Under the pieces are notes generated by a model that saw nothing but the letters and a program-made list of their open reading frames with translations, was not told where the DNA came from and searched no databases. Positions 26,718-34,230 of a stretch of DNA of 41,847 nt are shown here, piece by piece. The stretch covers positions 1-41,847 of the forward strand of contig CAZKFN010000012.1 of assembly GCA_964552035.1 (NCBI GenBank), given 5' to 3'. Positions within the stretch are counted from its first letter, which is position 1. Each line of letters starts with the position of its first letter. This stretch comes from CAZKFN01 sp964552035 (lineage in GTDB: Bacteria; Bacteroidota; Bacteroidia; Flavobacteriales_E; Vicingaceae). A program made the translations under genes and the position numbers.

Positions 26718-27806
26718 TTAATTTATTAATTCATTAAAATACGCTAAGTATTTGTCTTTCCATTTATTTACTGAATAATTTTCTTCTATTGTTTTTCTAC
26801 CTGCTTTTCCAATTTCTTTTCTAAGTTTTGGGTTTTCAATAAGTAAAGATAAAACCCTTATCCAATCGGAATGGCTTTGAGCTAGGAAGCCGTTTACTCC
26901 GTCTTCTATAATTTCTGTATTTACCCCAACAGGCGATAAAATGGCAGCACTTTCAACAGCCATATATTGCAAGCCTTTAAAACCACACTTCCCTTTACTC
27001 CACTCGTTGTCAACTAAAGGCATAACGCCAATATCTATTTCTTCTAATTGTTCAATTTCGCGAGCTTTATTCCATTTCTCATATTCCACTTCAACCCCTT
27101 CAAACTCCCAAGGCTGATCACAAATCACTTTAAACTTAATTAAATCTCCATACTTTTCTTTTAATTCTACAAAAACTTCTTTCAAAGAATCCAAATATTT
27201 TAATGTAGTTTGTGTTCCTGTCCAGCCTATACATATAGGCCGATCCGGGTTTTCCTTTTTTCGTATGTGATAGTTGGTATCAATTGTTGTAGGTACTACC
27301 TTTACGTTATCATTATACAGCCTAGCATAAGCAGCTAAAAATTCATTTCCGGCAAACACCATATCCGATACTTTTATAATATCATTTATTTTTGCAGGAT
27401 TCTTCATCATCTTTAAGGCGCGATTTCCTTTAGAAATATTGGGTAGCCAAATGGCATCATCAAAATTAAAAACAACCTTTGCAGAAGATTGTGCAAATAG
27501 CCTTTCATACTTCGTACTTCTTGTTAAAAGAGCTTCTCTATGAATAAAGATGATGTCAATCTCATCGGCTCTTTTTACGTCTTTTGAGCGCTTCCTTAAG
27601 GATTTCAAAGCAATTAAAGCTTTCTTAAAATAATTTCCTTTAGCATATAAAACAGCATCATCTTCAGCCGAAATTAAGTTGGAGATTTCCCATTCATAGT
27701 TATTTTGCTCTAAAAAATCTAAATACTGTTCAAACCTAAATCTCTGGGAGGGAGAACGTCCTAATCTATGCGTAGCAACAAATAATATCTTTTTTTTCTT
27801 TTTCAT
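26718..27806 (-). CDS. Glycosyltransferase, GT-B fold
   Basis: The 362-residue cytoplasmic protein starts KKKKKILFVATHRLGRSPSQRF, then shows a Rossmann-like N-domain and a C-domain with CIGWTGTQTTLKYLDSL (about 190-207). The donor-binding region KGKCGFKGLQYMAVESAA...VGVNTEIIEDGVNGFLA (about 285-320) is typical of the GT4/GT1 superfamily. Donor and acceptor cannot be told. It lies 32 bp after another glycosyltransferase and 15 bp before gcvT on the same strand. No Wzx/Wzy-type genes are nearby, so this is not a complete polysaccharide locus. Confidence 0.85.
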   Translation of the reverse strand: MKKKKKILFVATHRLGRSPSQRFRFEQYLDFLEQNNYEWEISNLISAEDDAVLYAKGNYFKKALIALKSLRKRSKDVKRADEIDIIFIHREALLTRSTKYERLFAQSSAKVVFNFDDAIWLPNISKGNRALKMMKNPAKINDIIKVSDMVFAGNEFLAAYARLYNDNVKVVPTTIDTNYHIRKKENPDRPICIGWTGTQTTLKYLDSLKEVFVELKEKYGDLIKFKVICDQPWEFEGVEVEYEKWNKAREIEQLEEIDIGVMPLVDNEWSKGKCGFKGLQYMAVESAAILSPVGVNTEIIEDGVNGFLAQSHSDWIRVLSLLIENPKLRKEIGKAGRKTIEENYSVNKWKDKYLAYFNELIN

Positions 27807-27838
27807 TTTAAAGTAAAGGAATCTATTCTAATGATTTT

Positions 27839-29053
27839 TTATATCTTTTGATACACATTTTCATACTTCTCTACACCTGAGATAAGAGAAAAGTAATTTT
27901 CAGCTGTTTTCCTAAATTTATCTTTATCGGGAATAAAAGCCAACAAATCTTGGGCTACTTGACTTAGCGTTTCATCTGAAAAATCATCCGCAACAAAGCC
28001 GGTCTTAGTATTAAGGACAATACTATCCGTATCTCCCAGGTTTTGATTCACCACGATTGGAAGTCCTAAACTCATTACTTCGGCTTGTTTGGTTGGGGAT
28101 ACAGCTTTTCCTGAAAAACTGCTGACAATAAAAAAGATAGATGCATCGCCGACCAAGATGTATTTTGGAATTTCAGAATATGCTGAAGATGTAATTACTA
28201 TATCGTTATAATCAACATCCAACTCTTCACATAAGCTTTCCATTTGAGAAGTATCGCTTTTCGTGATAAAAAGAAACTTACTGTTTTCCTTTAACTTTTT
28301 TAATTGTCTAAAAAACAAGAGCATTTCTCTTAACATATATCTAGTTCCCAATGAGCCAAGATAGGTTAAGACATATTCCTCCTCCTTAATTCCCAGCTCT
28401 TTCTTTAACTCAAGAATAGAAGCATCTTTATAATTATTGGTATTAAAATGATCTAAATCCGCACAGCAGGGAACAACTTGAAAATTGTTTTTTGTTGTAA
28501 AGTTATCGGCAATGTACTTTTTAGAGTTTTCTGTTAAGGTTACAATGTAATCTGACTCTGCAAATAAAAGTTTTTCTTTCTTTTTAAAGTAGGAGTAAAT
28601 TGTTTTATAAACAGGGTTTTTGAGGTTCCATAATCCACCCTCTACCCTTTCATCTGCCCAAAATCCACGAATGTCGAAAATTAGTTTCCCACCAAGCTTT
28701 TCTTTTAAAGAATGCCCAATTATTGCCGGAATAATTGAACGGCAATGAAAAATATCAAAAGAATTCTTTTGAGCAATTTCAAATGCTTTCTTTTTAAGTC
28801 GGTTTACATTACTTATTGTAGAGAGCACCGGAAAATTATTTTTATAAAATGTATATTCCCAATTAATATTCCACGCTTCACATTGCTGTTGAACAAGTGC
28901 AGAGCCTTCTTTAAACACTTCTTCTTTTTCACAACTCAACAGTGTTATTTCATAACCTTTTGCAGACAATCCTTTGTAATATGGTAATATTTGGGATTGA
29001 CCTAAAGGATCGGTCAAACCATTATAACTAATAAACAATATTTTTTTACTCAT
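27839..29053 (-). CDS. Glycosyltransferase family 4-like protein
   Basis: This 404-residue protein opens MSKKILFISYNGLTDPLGQS with the glycine-rich loop of GT4 enzymes. FDIFHCRSIIPAIIG (about 94-108) lies in the N-domain. VLTYLGSLGTRYMLREML (about 227-244) and KAVSPTKQAEVMSLGLPIVVNQNLGD (about 318-343) are in the C-domain and correspond to the nucleotide-sugar site. It is the first gene of a minus-strand run that continues with a second glycosyltransferase, gcvT and comB. It opens divergently to the small secreted protein at 29211. Confidence 0.85.
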   Translation of the reverse strand: MSKKILFISYNGLTDPLGQSQILPYYKGLSAKGYEITLLSCEKEEVFKEGSALVQQQCEAWNINWEYTFYKNNFPVLSTISNVNRLKKKAFEIAQKNSFDIFHCRSIIPAIIGHSLKEKLGGKLIFDIRGFWADERVEGGLWNLKNPVYKTIYSYFKKKEKLLFAESDYIVTLTENSKKYIADNFTTKNNFQVVPCCADLDHFNTNNYKDASILELKKELGIKEEEYVLTYLGSLGTRYMLREMLLFFRQLKKLKENSKFLFITKSDTSQMESLCEELDVDYNDIVITSSAYSEIPKYILVGDASIFFIVSSFSGKAVSPTKQAEVMSLGLPIVVNQNLGDTDSIVLNTKTGFVADDFSDETLSQVAQDLLAFIPDKDKFRKTAENYFSLISGVEKYENVYQKI

Positions 29054-29210
29054 TTACCAATTGCTTTCTTGAAGGTTTATTTTTATTTATCTTCGTTTAA
29101 AATAATTTTACGAAATTACTATTTCATATTCCATTTAAAAAGTAAAAATGAAATCTCTAATTAGTAGGTATGCTTGAATGTACTTAACTTTGTCTATAAA
29201 TTATAAAATC

Positions 29211-29615
29211 ATGAGAAATAAATTAATAGTAAGCTTGTTGTTTCTATTTGTCACAAGCGCAGCTAGCGCACAATTATGCTACAAAACACTTCAAAAGAAT
29301 GAAGAGGTTAAGGTCAAGTATAAATGGAAAGAATCGGATGGAAAACAAGAGTTGTATGTGAAATTCAAAACCCTAGACGGTTCCGATTTGAATTTGGATT
29401 TAGAATTGGGATTCTTTTTAAATGGAGTACAGAAAGAAAATGGGCTAATCAACACCTGTATTAAGCGCTACTTTTGGAACAATTGGTTTAGACCTATTTA
29501 TGTAATTCAGCTTGATGATTTTACTAAAAGCGATATTGAAAGCGATCAATTTACCTTAGAAGTTTTAGAATTTATCATAGAAAAAGTTAAACAATGCGAA
29601 CCAACTCATGATTAG
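29211..29615 (+). CDS. Small secreted protein of unknown function
   Basis: I chose the ATG at 29211 (134 residues) over an in-frame ATG 33 nt upstream because it gives an ideal signal peptide, MRNKLIVSLLFLFVTSAASAQ. The mature part of about 113 residues has three Cys (in LCYKTL, LINTCIKR and KQCEP) and alternating strands (VKVKYKW, ELYVKFKT), so a small beta-rich, disulfide-bonded periplasmic protein is likely. No family was recognised. Its last 8 bp overlap the start of bioY, which means the two are translated from the same mRNA and probably coupled. Confidence 0.7.
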   Translation: MRNKLIVSLLFLFVTSAASAQLCYKTLQKNEEVKVKYKWKESDGKQELYVKFKTLDGSDLNLDLELGFFLNGVQKENGLINTCIKRYFWNNWFRPIYVIQLDDFTKSDIESDQFTLEVLEFIIEKVKQCEPTHD

Positions 29616-30135
29616 AGCCTTACAATTAATTATTTCAGTTTTGGCCATAGGAGTATCGGCTCAAATATTAATTAATATCAATAGCTTTTACCCTATTCCC
29701 ATTACTGCTCAATCTCTTTTTGTGTTACTTATTGCCCATCACTTTCAATGGAAATGGGGAAGTATTTTTATAGCTGCTTATTTATTAGCAAGCCTTCTTG
29801 GGGCTCCTTTACTGTCCAATTTTAAAGGAGGTTGGGCTGCTTTTACTGGCCCAAGTTTGGGATATCTTTTGGGGTTTCTATTGGCTACTTTATTGGTGGG
29901 AAAAATGGCTGAAACTCAAGAAGAAAGATTTGCTAAGTACTTGCAACAATTCTTTTTAGGAGGATTAGTAATTCTTCTTGCCGGTTATGTGGGTATGCTT
30001 CGCTATTTCGATTTTAAAATCGCATTTTATAAAGCTGTGCTCCCTTTCATTCCGGGTTTATTTGCTAAAACATTATTGGGAGCAATATTATTGTTTACTT
30101 ATAGTCGTTTTAAAAGTTTTATGAAAGCTCTGTAA
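29608..30135 (+). CDS. bioY: BioY biotin transporter, S component
   Basis: The 175-residue integral membrane protein matches BioY: six hydrophobic segments, the N-terminal TAQSLFVLLIAHHFQWKWGS, the block LGAPLLSNFKGGWAAFTGPS (about 66-85) and GYLLGFLLATLLVG. BioY is the substrate-binding unit of an energy-coupling factor biotin transporter, able to bind biotin alone or with EcfA/EcfT proteins. No energising subunits lie in this window. It overlaps the small secreted protein gene by 8 bp, and a weak terminator-like hairpin follows. Confidence 0.93.
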   Translation: MIRALQLIISVLAIGVSAQILININSFYPIPITAQSLFVLLIAHHFQWKWGSIFIAAYLLASLLGAPLLSNFKGGWAAFTGPSLGYLLGFLLATLLVGKMAETQEERFAKYLQQFFLGGLVILLAGYVGMLRYFDFKIAFYKAVLPFIPGLFAKTLLGAILLFTYSRFKSFMKAL

Positions 30136-30138
30136 ATT

Positions 30139-30164
30139 AACAATCACGATTGGTTCAGTTTTTT
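30139..30164 (+). terminator. Possible bioY terminator
   Basis: AACAATC and GATTGGTT pair with one bulge around a 2-nt loop, and a run of six T follows. The stem is short, so the call is weak. Confidence 0.35.
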
Positions 30165-30236
30165 ATAAGACTAATGCTGTAAAATTATTTCTTTTTATTT
30201 TAACACAAGACCCTTTGATATCTTACATATTTGAAA

Positions 30237-30453
30237 AATTCATAACNNNNNNNNNNNNNNNNNNNNNNNNNNNNNNNNNNNNNNNNNNNNNNNNNNNNNN
30301 NNNNNNNNNNNNNNNNNNNNNNNNNNNNNNNNNNNNNNNNNNNNNNTCACAATTCATAACTCACAATTCATAACTCACAATTCATAACTCACAATTCATA
30401 ACTCACAATTCATAATTCACAATTCATAATCCATAATTCACAATTCACAATTA
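30237..30453 (+). repeat. Tandem 7-bp repeat (AATTCAT/AACTCAC) spanning the gap
   Basis: About 14 units follow the gap and one precedes it. Early units alternate AATTCAT and AACTCAC, giving a 14-bp higher-order unit. Later ones become AATTCAT/AATTCAC. The tract runs into AATTAAATA and then hairpin copy 3. Array length is unknown because of the gap. Confidence 0.9.
30247..30346. other. Assembly gap, 100 N, inside tandem repeat
   Basis: It is exactly 100 N with repeat units on both sides, so it is a placeholder for an array the assembler could not resolve. Confidence 0.97.
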
Positions 30454-30460
30454 AATAGAG

Positions 30461-30503
30461 GTGGCTGAGTGATTTTAACGAAGTTAAAATTGTATCGAGG
30501 CCC
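30461..30503 (+). repeat. Dispersed 43-nt hairpin repeat, copy 3
   Basis: Left flank GTGGCTGAGTG, stem ATTTTAAC (30472-30479), loop GAA, stem GTTAAAAT (30483-30490), right flank TGTATCGAGGCCC. Both arms differ from copies 1 and 2 at two positions, in a compensating way. The outer pair GGCT/GGCC keeps pairing by a G-U wobble. Confidence 0.8.
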
Positions 30504-30639
30504 GACATCCTTTTAAATAAAGTATTTTCATAAATAATTATACCTTATTTATACCTAGAATTAAATAAAGTTCATGAATATTGTAAAATAAGAGAAATAG
30601 AAAGCAACTCTATAGAAGAGTATTGACTGTAAACTTATA

Positions 30640-31824
30640 ATGATGTTTAAAAAGTCTAGAAACAAAAGAATGAACATACTTCTGCTTCCCAAATGGTATC
30701 CTAATAAAATGGATCCTTTTGATGGAAACTTTGTTGAAAACCATGCACATGCCATAAGTTTATACCATGAAGTATTTGTACTTTTTGTTCATTCCGATGA
30801 AAGCTCTTCAAAACTTTATGTAATAGAAAATCAAAAAAATAAAAACCTTATAGAAATTAGGTGTTATTTTAAAAAATCAAAACTCTTTGTATTGCATAAA
30901 CTAATAAATGCCTTTCGATATTTCAAAGCACAGAAAAAAGCTTACCGTTATTTAATTCAGGAGTATCATGTTTCTATTGATGTTGCTCACATTCATGTTT
31001 TAAGCAGGACAGCTCCCTTTGCACTTTGGCTAAAACACAAACAAAATATCCCTTATGGAATTACAGAACATTGGTCGGGATTTCTCAAAGAAAGTGGAGA
31101 ATATAAAGGATTAGTTAAAAGTAAACTCACAAAAAAGGCAGCAAAACAAGCTGAATTTATTACAACCGTTAGTCCCTATTTAAGGGATGCGATGAAATCC
31201 CATGGGCTATCCAATCAATACAGCATTATTCCCAATGTGGTTGATTGTACTATTTTTAAACCTGCAGAAAAGTTTCCCAGAAAAAAGGTAAATATTTTAT
31301 TTGTTGGGAATTTATTACAATCTCCCAAAAGGATTTTAGATATTCTAGATATTTTCGCTTCCATTAGAGATAAACGACAAGATTTTAAACTTGATATTTA
31401 TGGAGAAGGAAAAGACGAGTCTTTATGTATAGAGAAAATCAAAAAACATCAATTGGAAAAATATGTACAGTTAAAAGGCACAAGGACTAGAGAAGAAATT
31501 GCAGAAATTATGGCAAAGGCCGATTTTTTATTTCTCTTTAGTGAGTTTGAAAATCAACCTTGCGTAATTAACGAATCACAAGCTTGTGGGCTACCCGTTG
31601 TAGTTCCAGATATTCCAGGCATAAAAGCTTTTATGCAAGATGAATTAGGTTTAATTTTTCCTCGATTAAATCATTCTGCTTTTGAAAGTGCACTTTTGCA
31701 AATGATGGACAATTATTCTAGATATAACCGTCATAATATTCGAGATTATGCACTAAAAAACTTTAGTGAAGATGTCATCGGAAAACAGTTTGATGTCGTT
31801 TATAAAAAAGTTGATTTATTTTAA
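30640..31824 (+). CDS. Glycosyltransferase family 4-like protein
   Basis: The 394-residue product has the GT4 layout: MNILLLPKWYPNKMDPFDGN opens the N-domain. That ATG (30670) is a likely alternative start, because the first ten residues (MMFKKSRNKR) look non-homologous. VDVAHIHVLSRTAPF (about 108-122), the hinge NVVDCTIFKPAEKFPRKKVN, VGNLLQSPKRI, and the donor-site segment ENQPCVINESQACGLPVVVP (about 306-325) with the Glu-x7-Glu-like spacing support a retaining enzyme. Substrates are unknown. It is transcribed alone, preceded by the repeat region, and its stop overlaps the end of bshB1 by 9 bp, tail to tail. Confidence 0.85.
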   Translation: MMFKKSRNKRMNILLLPKWYPNKMDPFDGNFVENHAHAISLYHEVFVLFVHSDESSSKLYVIENQKNKNLIEIRCYFKKSKLFVLHKLINAFRYFKAQKKAYRYLIQEYHVSIDVAHIHVLSRTAPFALWLKHKQNIPYGITEHWSGFLKESGEYKGLVKSKLTKKAAKQAEFITTVSPYLRDAMKSHGLSNQYSIIPNVVDCTIFKPAEKFPRKKVNILFVGNLLQSPKRILDILDIFASIRDKRQDFKLDIYGEGKDESLCIEKIKKHQLEKYVQLKGTRTREEIAEIMAKADFLFLFSEFENQPCVINESQACGLPVVVPDIPGIKAFMQDELGLIFPRLNHSAFESALLQMMDNYSRYNRHNIRDYALKNFSEDVIGKQFDVVYKKVDLF

Positions 31825-32532
31825 ATCTCCAAGATGTTCCACTTCTGCGGGACGATTAATCGTATAGCCTTCAGCATAATCCACTTGAATATATCTTCCC
31901 ATATCTGCCATTCTTCCTTTGATGTAATTAAAAAAATATTTATTTGTTAAAGGTGATTCAGGTTCATCGGAATTAGGATTATAAAACTGTGAACTATACG
32001 CTTTAATTGCCTCAAATTTTTGATCGACATAAGGTGAAATATCAACTACAAAATCAGGTTTTATAAAATAATCTTGAATGTAATGGTAAACAGCTTTAGG
32101 TCTCCAAGCAGTTTGTTTCTCATTTTTATAAACACTTTCAATTCTTCTTAAACCACTATAAAAGCAAGCATCTTTCACCAGTTTAGCTGCTCTACCATGA
32201 TCCGGATGGCGATCTTCAATAGCATTGGTCAATACAATTTCCGGTTGGTATTTTCTAATATACGGTATAATACTTTTTATATGTTCTTCATCATTTTTAA
32301 AAAAAGCATCTTTTAAACCAAGGTTATGACGGCAACTTAATCCCAGAATTTCTGTTGCCTTGTCTGCTTCTTTTAATCTTATTTCTGCCGAACCCCGAGT
32401 TCCCAATTCTCCAGCAGTTAAGTCCACAGCTCCTACCTTTTTCCCTGCTTTGATTTCTTTTAATAAAGTACCCGCACAGCTCAACTCCATATCATCTGGA
32501 TGAGCTGAAATAACTAAAATATCCAGTTTCAT
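31816..32532 (-). CDS. bshB1: Bacillithiol biosynthesis deacetylase BshB1
   Basis: BshB1 removes the acetyl group from GlcNAc-malate, the second step of bacillithiol synthesis. The 238-residue protein has the LmbE-type zinc site: His11 and Asp14 in SAHPDDMELSC, and His112 in DRHPDHGRAA (residues 107-116). TAGELGTRGSAEIRLKEADKA (about 39-59) is the BshB1 signature, and DYFIKPDFVVDIS and KAYSSQFY are also typical. The length is normal. The start lies 1 bp after the stop of the upstream glutathione peroxidase gene on the same strand, so the two are co-transcribed. bshA and bshC are not in this window. Confidence 0.93.
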   Translation of the reverse strand: MKLDILVISAHPDDMELSCAGTLLKEIKAGKKVGAVDLTAGELGTRGSAEIRLKEADKATEILGLSCRHNLGLKDAFFKNDEEHIKSIIPYIRKYQPEIVLTNAIEDRHPDHGRAAKLVKDACFYSGLRRIESVYKNEKQTAWRPKAVYHYIQDYFIKPDFVVDISPYVDQKFEAIKAYSSQFYNPNSDEPESPLTNKYFFNYIKGRMADMGRYIQVDYAEGYTINRPAEVEHLGDLK

Positions 32533-32533
32533 A

Positions 32534-33079
32534 CTATTGCTTTATCCAACTTATTATTTCGGGAGCATCAGGAGATGTTTTAGGCGGTATCATTCCTACA
32601 TAAGCCCCATTTTCATCAATCATATATTTTTGAAAATTCCAGCTAACTTTCGTGTCCTCTACTCCATTCTTAGCCTTTTGAGTTAACCATTGATAAACTT
32701 CATGCATATCTTTCCCTTTCACCGATATTTTACTCATCATTGGAAAGGAAACTCCATAATTCTCTTTACAAAACAAAGCAATTTCTTCATTTGTTCCAGG
32801 CTCTTGTTTTAAAAAATTATTAGCAGGAAAACCTATAATAATAAAATCCTCACCCCCGTATTCTTTATATAGCTTTTCTAAAATTTCATATTGAGGAGTC
32901 AACCCACATTTAGATGCAGTGTTAACTACCAATACTTTTTTACCTTTTAATTGTTTTAAAGGATAATCTTTCCCTTTAATATCTTGTACTACAAAATCAT
33001 GAAATGTCATTTCTTGTGCTTTTAAGTTTAAATTTGAAAACCCTAGAAGTAATAGGGCTGCTAACATTAACTTCTTCAT
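32534..33079 (-). CDS. Secreted glutathione peroxidase-family thiol peroxidase
   Basis: The 181-residue protein carries a signal peptide (residues 1-21, ending LKAQ), so it should act in the periplasm. The peroxidatic Cys58 is in VVNTASKCGLTPQY. FPANNF (84-89) has Asn where the catalytic Gln usually stands, as in many bacterial members. The Trp-Asn pair is Trp147-Asn148 in VSWNFQKY. Cys104 in LFCKENYG aligns with the resolving cysteine of thioredoxin-type enzymes, suggesting a two-Cys mechanism rather than use of glutathione. It sits 1 bp upstream of bshB1, linking it to bacillithiol metabolism by position. Confidence 0.92.
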   Translation of the reverse strand: MKKLMLAALLLLGFSNLNLKAQEMTFHDFVVQDIKGKDYPLKQLKGKKVLVVNTASKCGLTPQYEILEKLYKEYGGEDFIIIGFPANNFLKQEPGTNEEIALFCKENYGVSFPMMSKISVKGKDMHEVYQWLTQKAKNGVEDTKVSWNFQKYMIDENGAYVGMIPPKTSPDAPEIISWIKQ

Positions 33080-33202
33080 TGCGAATAAATATTAATATAC
33101 AAGGATAACACTTTTCATAAAAAATAGTTTATATTCTTTTTATTTTCAAGTACTTTATAACGTTTCTATCCTACTTATCAATGGGATAAGTGCATAAAAT
33201 AA

Positions 33203-33231
33203 AAAAGCCACCCTTAATAAAGATGGCTTTT
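33203..33231 (-). terminator. Terminator of the zinc-ribbon protein gene
   Basis: AAAAGCCA (33203-33210) and TGGCTTTT (33224-33231) form an 8-bp stem with a 13-nt loop, 20 bp after the stop. The T run lies on the minus strand. Confidence 0.7.
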
Positions 33232-33250
33232 AATTGCATTGAATTCAAAT

Positions 33251-34069
33251 TTATTTTTTAGTAGTTCTTGCTGTTTTTCGTCTGGTCGTTCGTCTCTTTG
33301 GTTTTTCTTCTACAACTTCTTCTATCCCCGCCATTTTTGGATCAATTAAAATTCTACCACAATGCTCACAAACAATTATTTTCTTTCTTTGGTTGATATC
33401 CAATTGTCTTTGTGGTGGGATTTTATTAAAACAACCTCCACAAGCACTTCTTTCAACAGGTACAACAGCTAGTCCATTACGAGCATTTTCTCTAATCTTT
33501 TTGTATGCTTTTAACAGCCGATCTTCTATAACTTTTTCTGCTTTCTTGGACTTTTCTATTAATTGCTTTTCTTCCTTTTCAGTTTCTGCAATAATTTCTT
33601 CTAATTCATTGGCTTTATAATCATGCTCTTTTTGAGCTTCTTCCAATTTTTGTTTGGAAAGTTCTAAAACTTCTTTTTTATTCTCAATATCTGCCAGAAA
33701 TTGTTTGATGTGTTTATTTGCCAATTCAATTTCCAAAGCCTGATATTCCATTTCTTTTTCTAAGGAATCATATTCACGATTATTACGAACATTATTCTGG
33801 CGTTCCTTATATTTTTTAATGGCAGCTTCAGATTCTGTAATCATTATTTTTTTATTAGAAATCTCAGTTTCTAAACTTTTTATTGATTCTTCTGACTTTT
33901 CAACTCTAGTCTGTAAACCAGCAACTTCATCTTCTAAATCTTGCACTTCCAAAGGAAGCTCTCCACGTATGGTTCTGATTTTGTCAATTTTAGAGTCAAT
34001 CTCCTGAAGATCATATAAAGCTTGCAAACGTTCTTCAACAGTTGCTTCTATGCTTCCTTTTTTTGCCAT
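33251..34069 (-). CDS. Coiled-coil zinc-ribbon protein (COG1579)
   Basis: This 272-residue protein is a long antiparallel coiled coil (about residues 10-200, rich in Glu, Lys and Leu). A C-terminal four-cysteine zinc ribbon follows: Cys pair in ACGGC (about 210-213) and Cys pair in CEHCGR (about 234-238). A basic, low-complexity tail (KPKRRTTRRKTARTTKK) could bind nucleic acid. The family is widespread and often adjacent to nif3/ybgI, as here, with the Nif3-type gene 161 bp upstream on the same strand. The molecular role is not settled; nucleic-acid or ribosome association has been proposed for such proteins in general. Confidence 0.87.
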   Translation of the reverse strand: MAKKGSIEATVEERLQALYDLQEIDSKIDKIRTIRGELPLEVQDLEDEVAGLQTRVEKSEESIKSLETEISNKKIMITESEAAIKKYKERQNNVRNNREYDSLEKEMEYQALEIELANKHIKQFLADIENKKEVLELSKQKLEEAQKEHDYKANELEEIIAETEKEEKQLIEKSKKAEKVIEDRLLKAYKKIRENARNGLAVVPVERSACGGCFNKIPPQRQLDINQRKKIIVCEHCGRILIDPKMAGIEEVVEEKPKRRTTRRKTARTTKK

Positions 34070-34230
34070 CTTATTCTATATTATGTTATTATATATATCC
34101 CTTGAAAATAGGGTACGAAATTAATTATTTTTTTTGAATTGAACGTGTATTAACAGCAGAGTAAAATATCAAATAAACATCTAAACTAAAATAACCATTA
34201 GATATTAAGTGTAAATTTTTAAAAAAACCT

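Larger units (their letters stand above)
30136..30639. other. Intergenic region: hairpin, gap, tandem heptamers and repeat copy 3
   Basis: No gene is seen. It contains a possible bioY terminator, the second 100-N gap, a heptamer tandem tract and hairpin repeat copy 3, each listed separately. The last 130 bp before the next gene are plain AT-rich sequence with no clear promoter. Confidence 0.75.

Noticed and set aside
30237..30453. Regularly spaced short repeats resembling a CRISPR array.
   Set aside because: Units are 7 bp with no unique spacers between them and no cas genes nearby; it is a simple tandem repeat.
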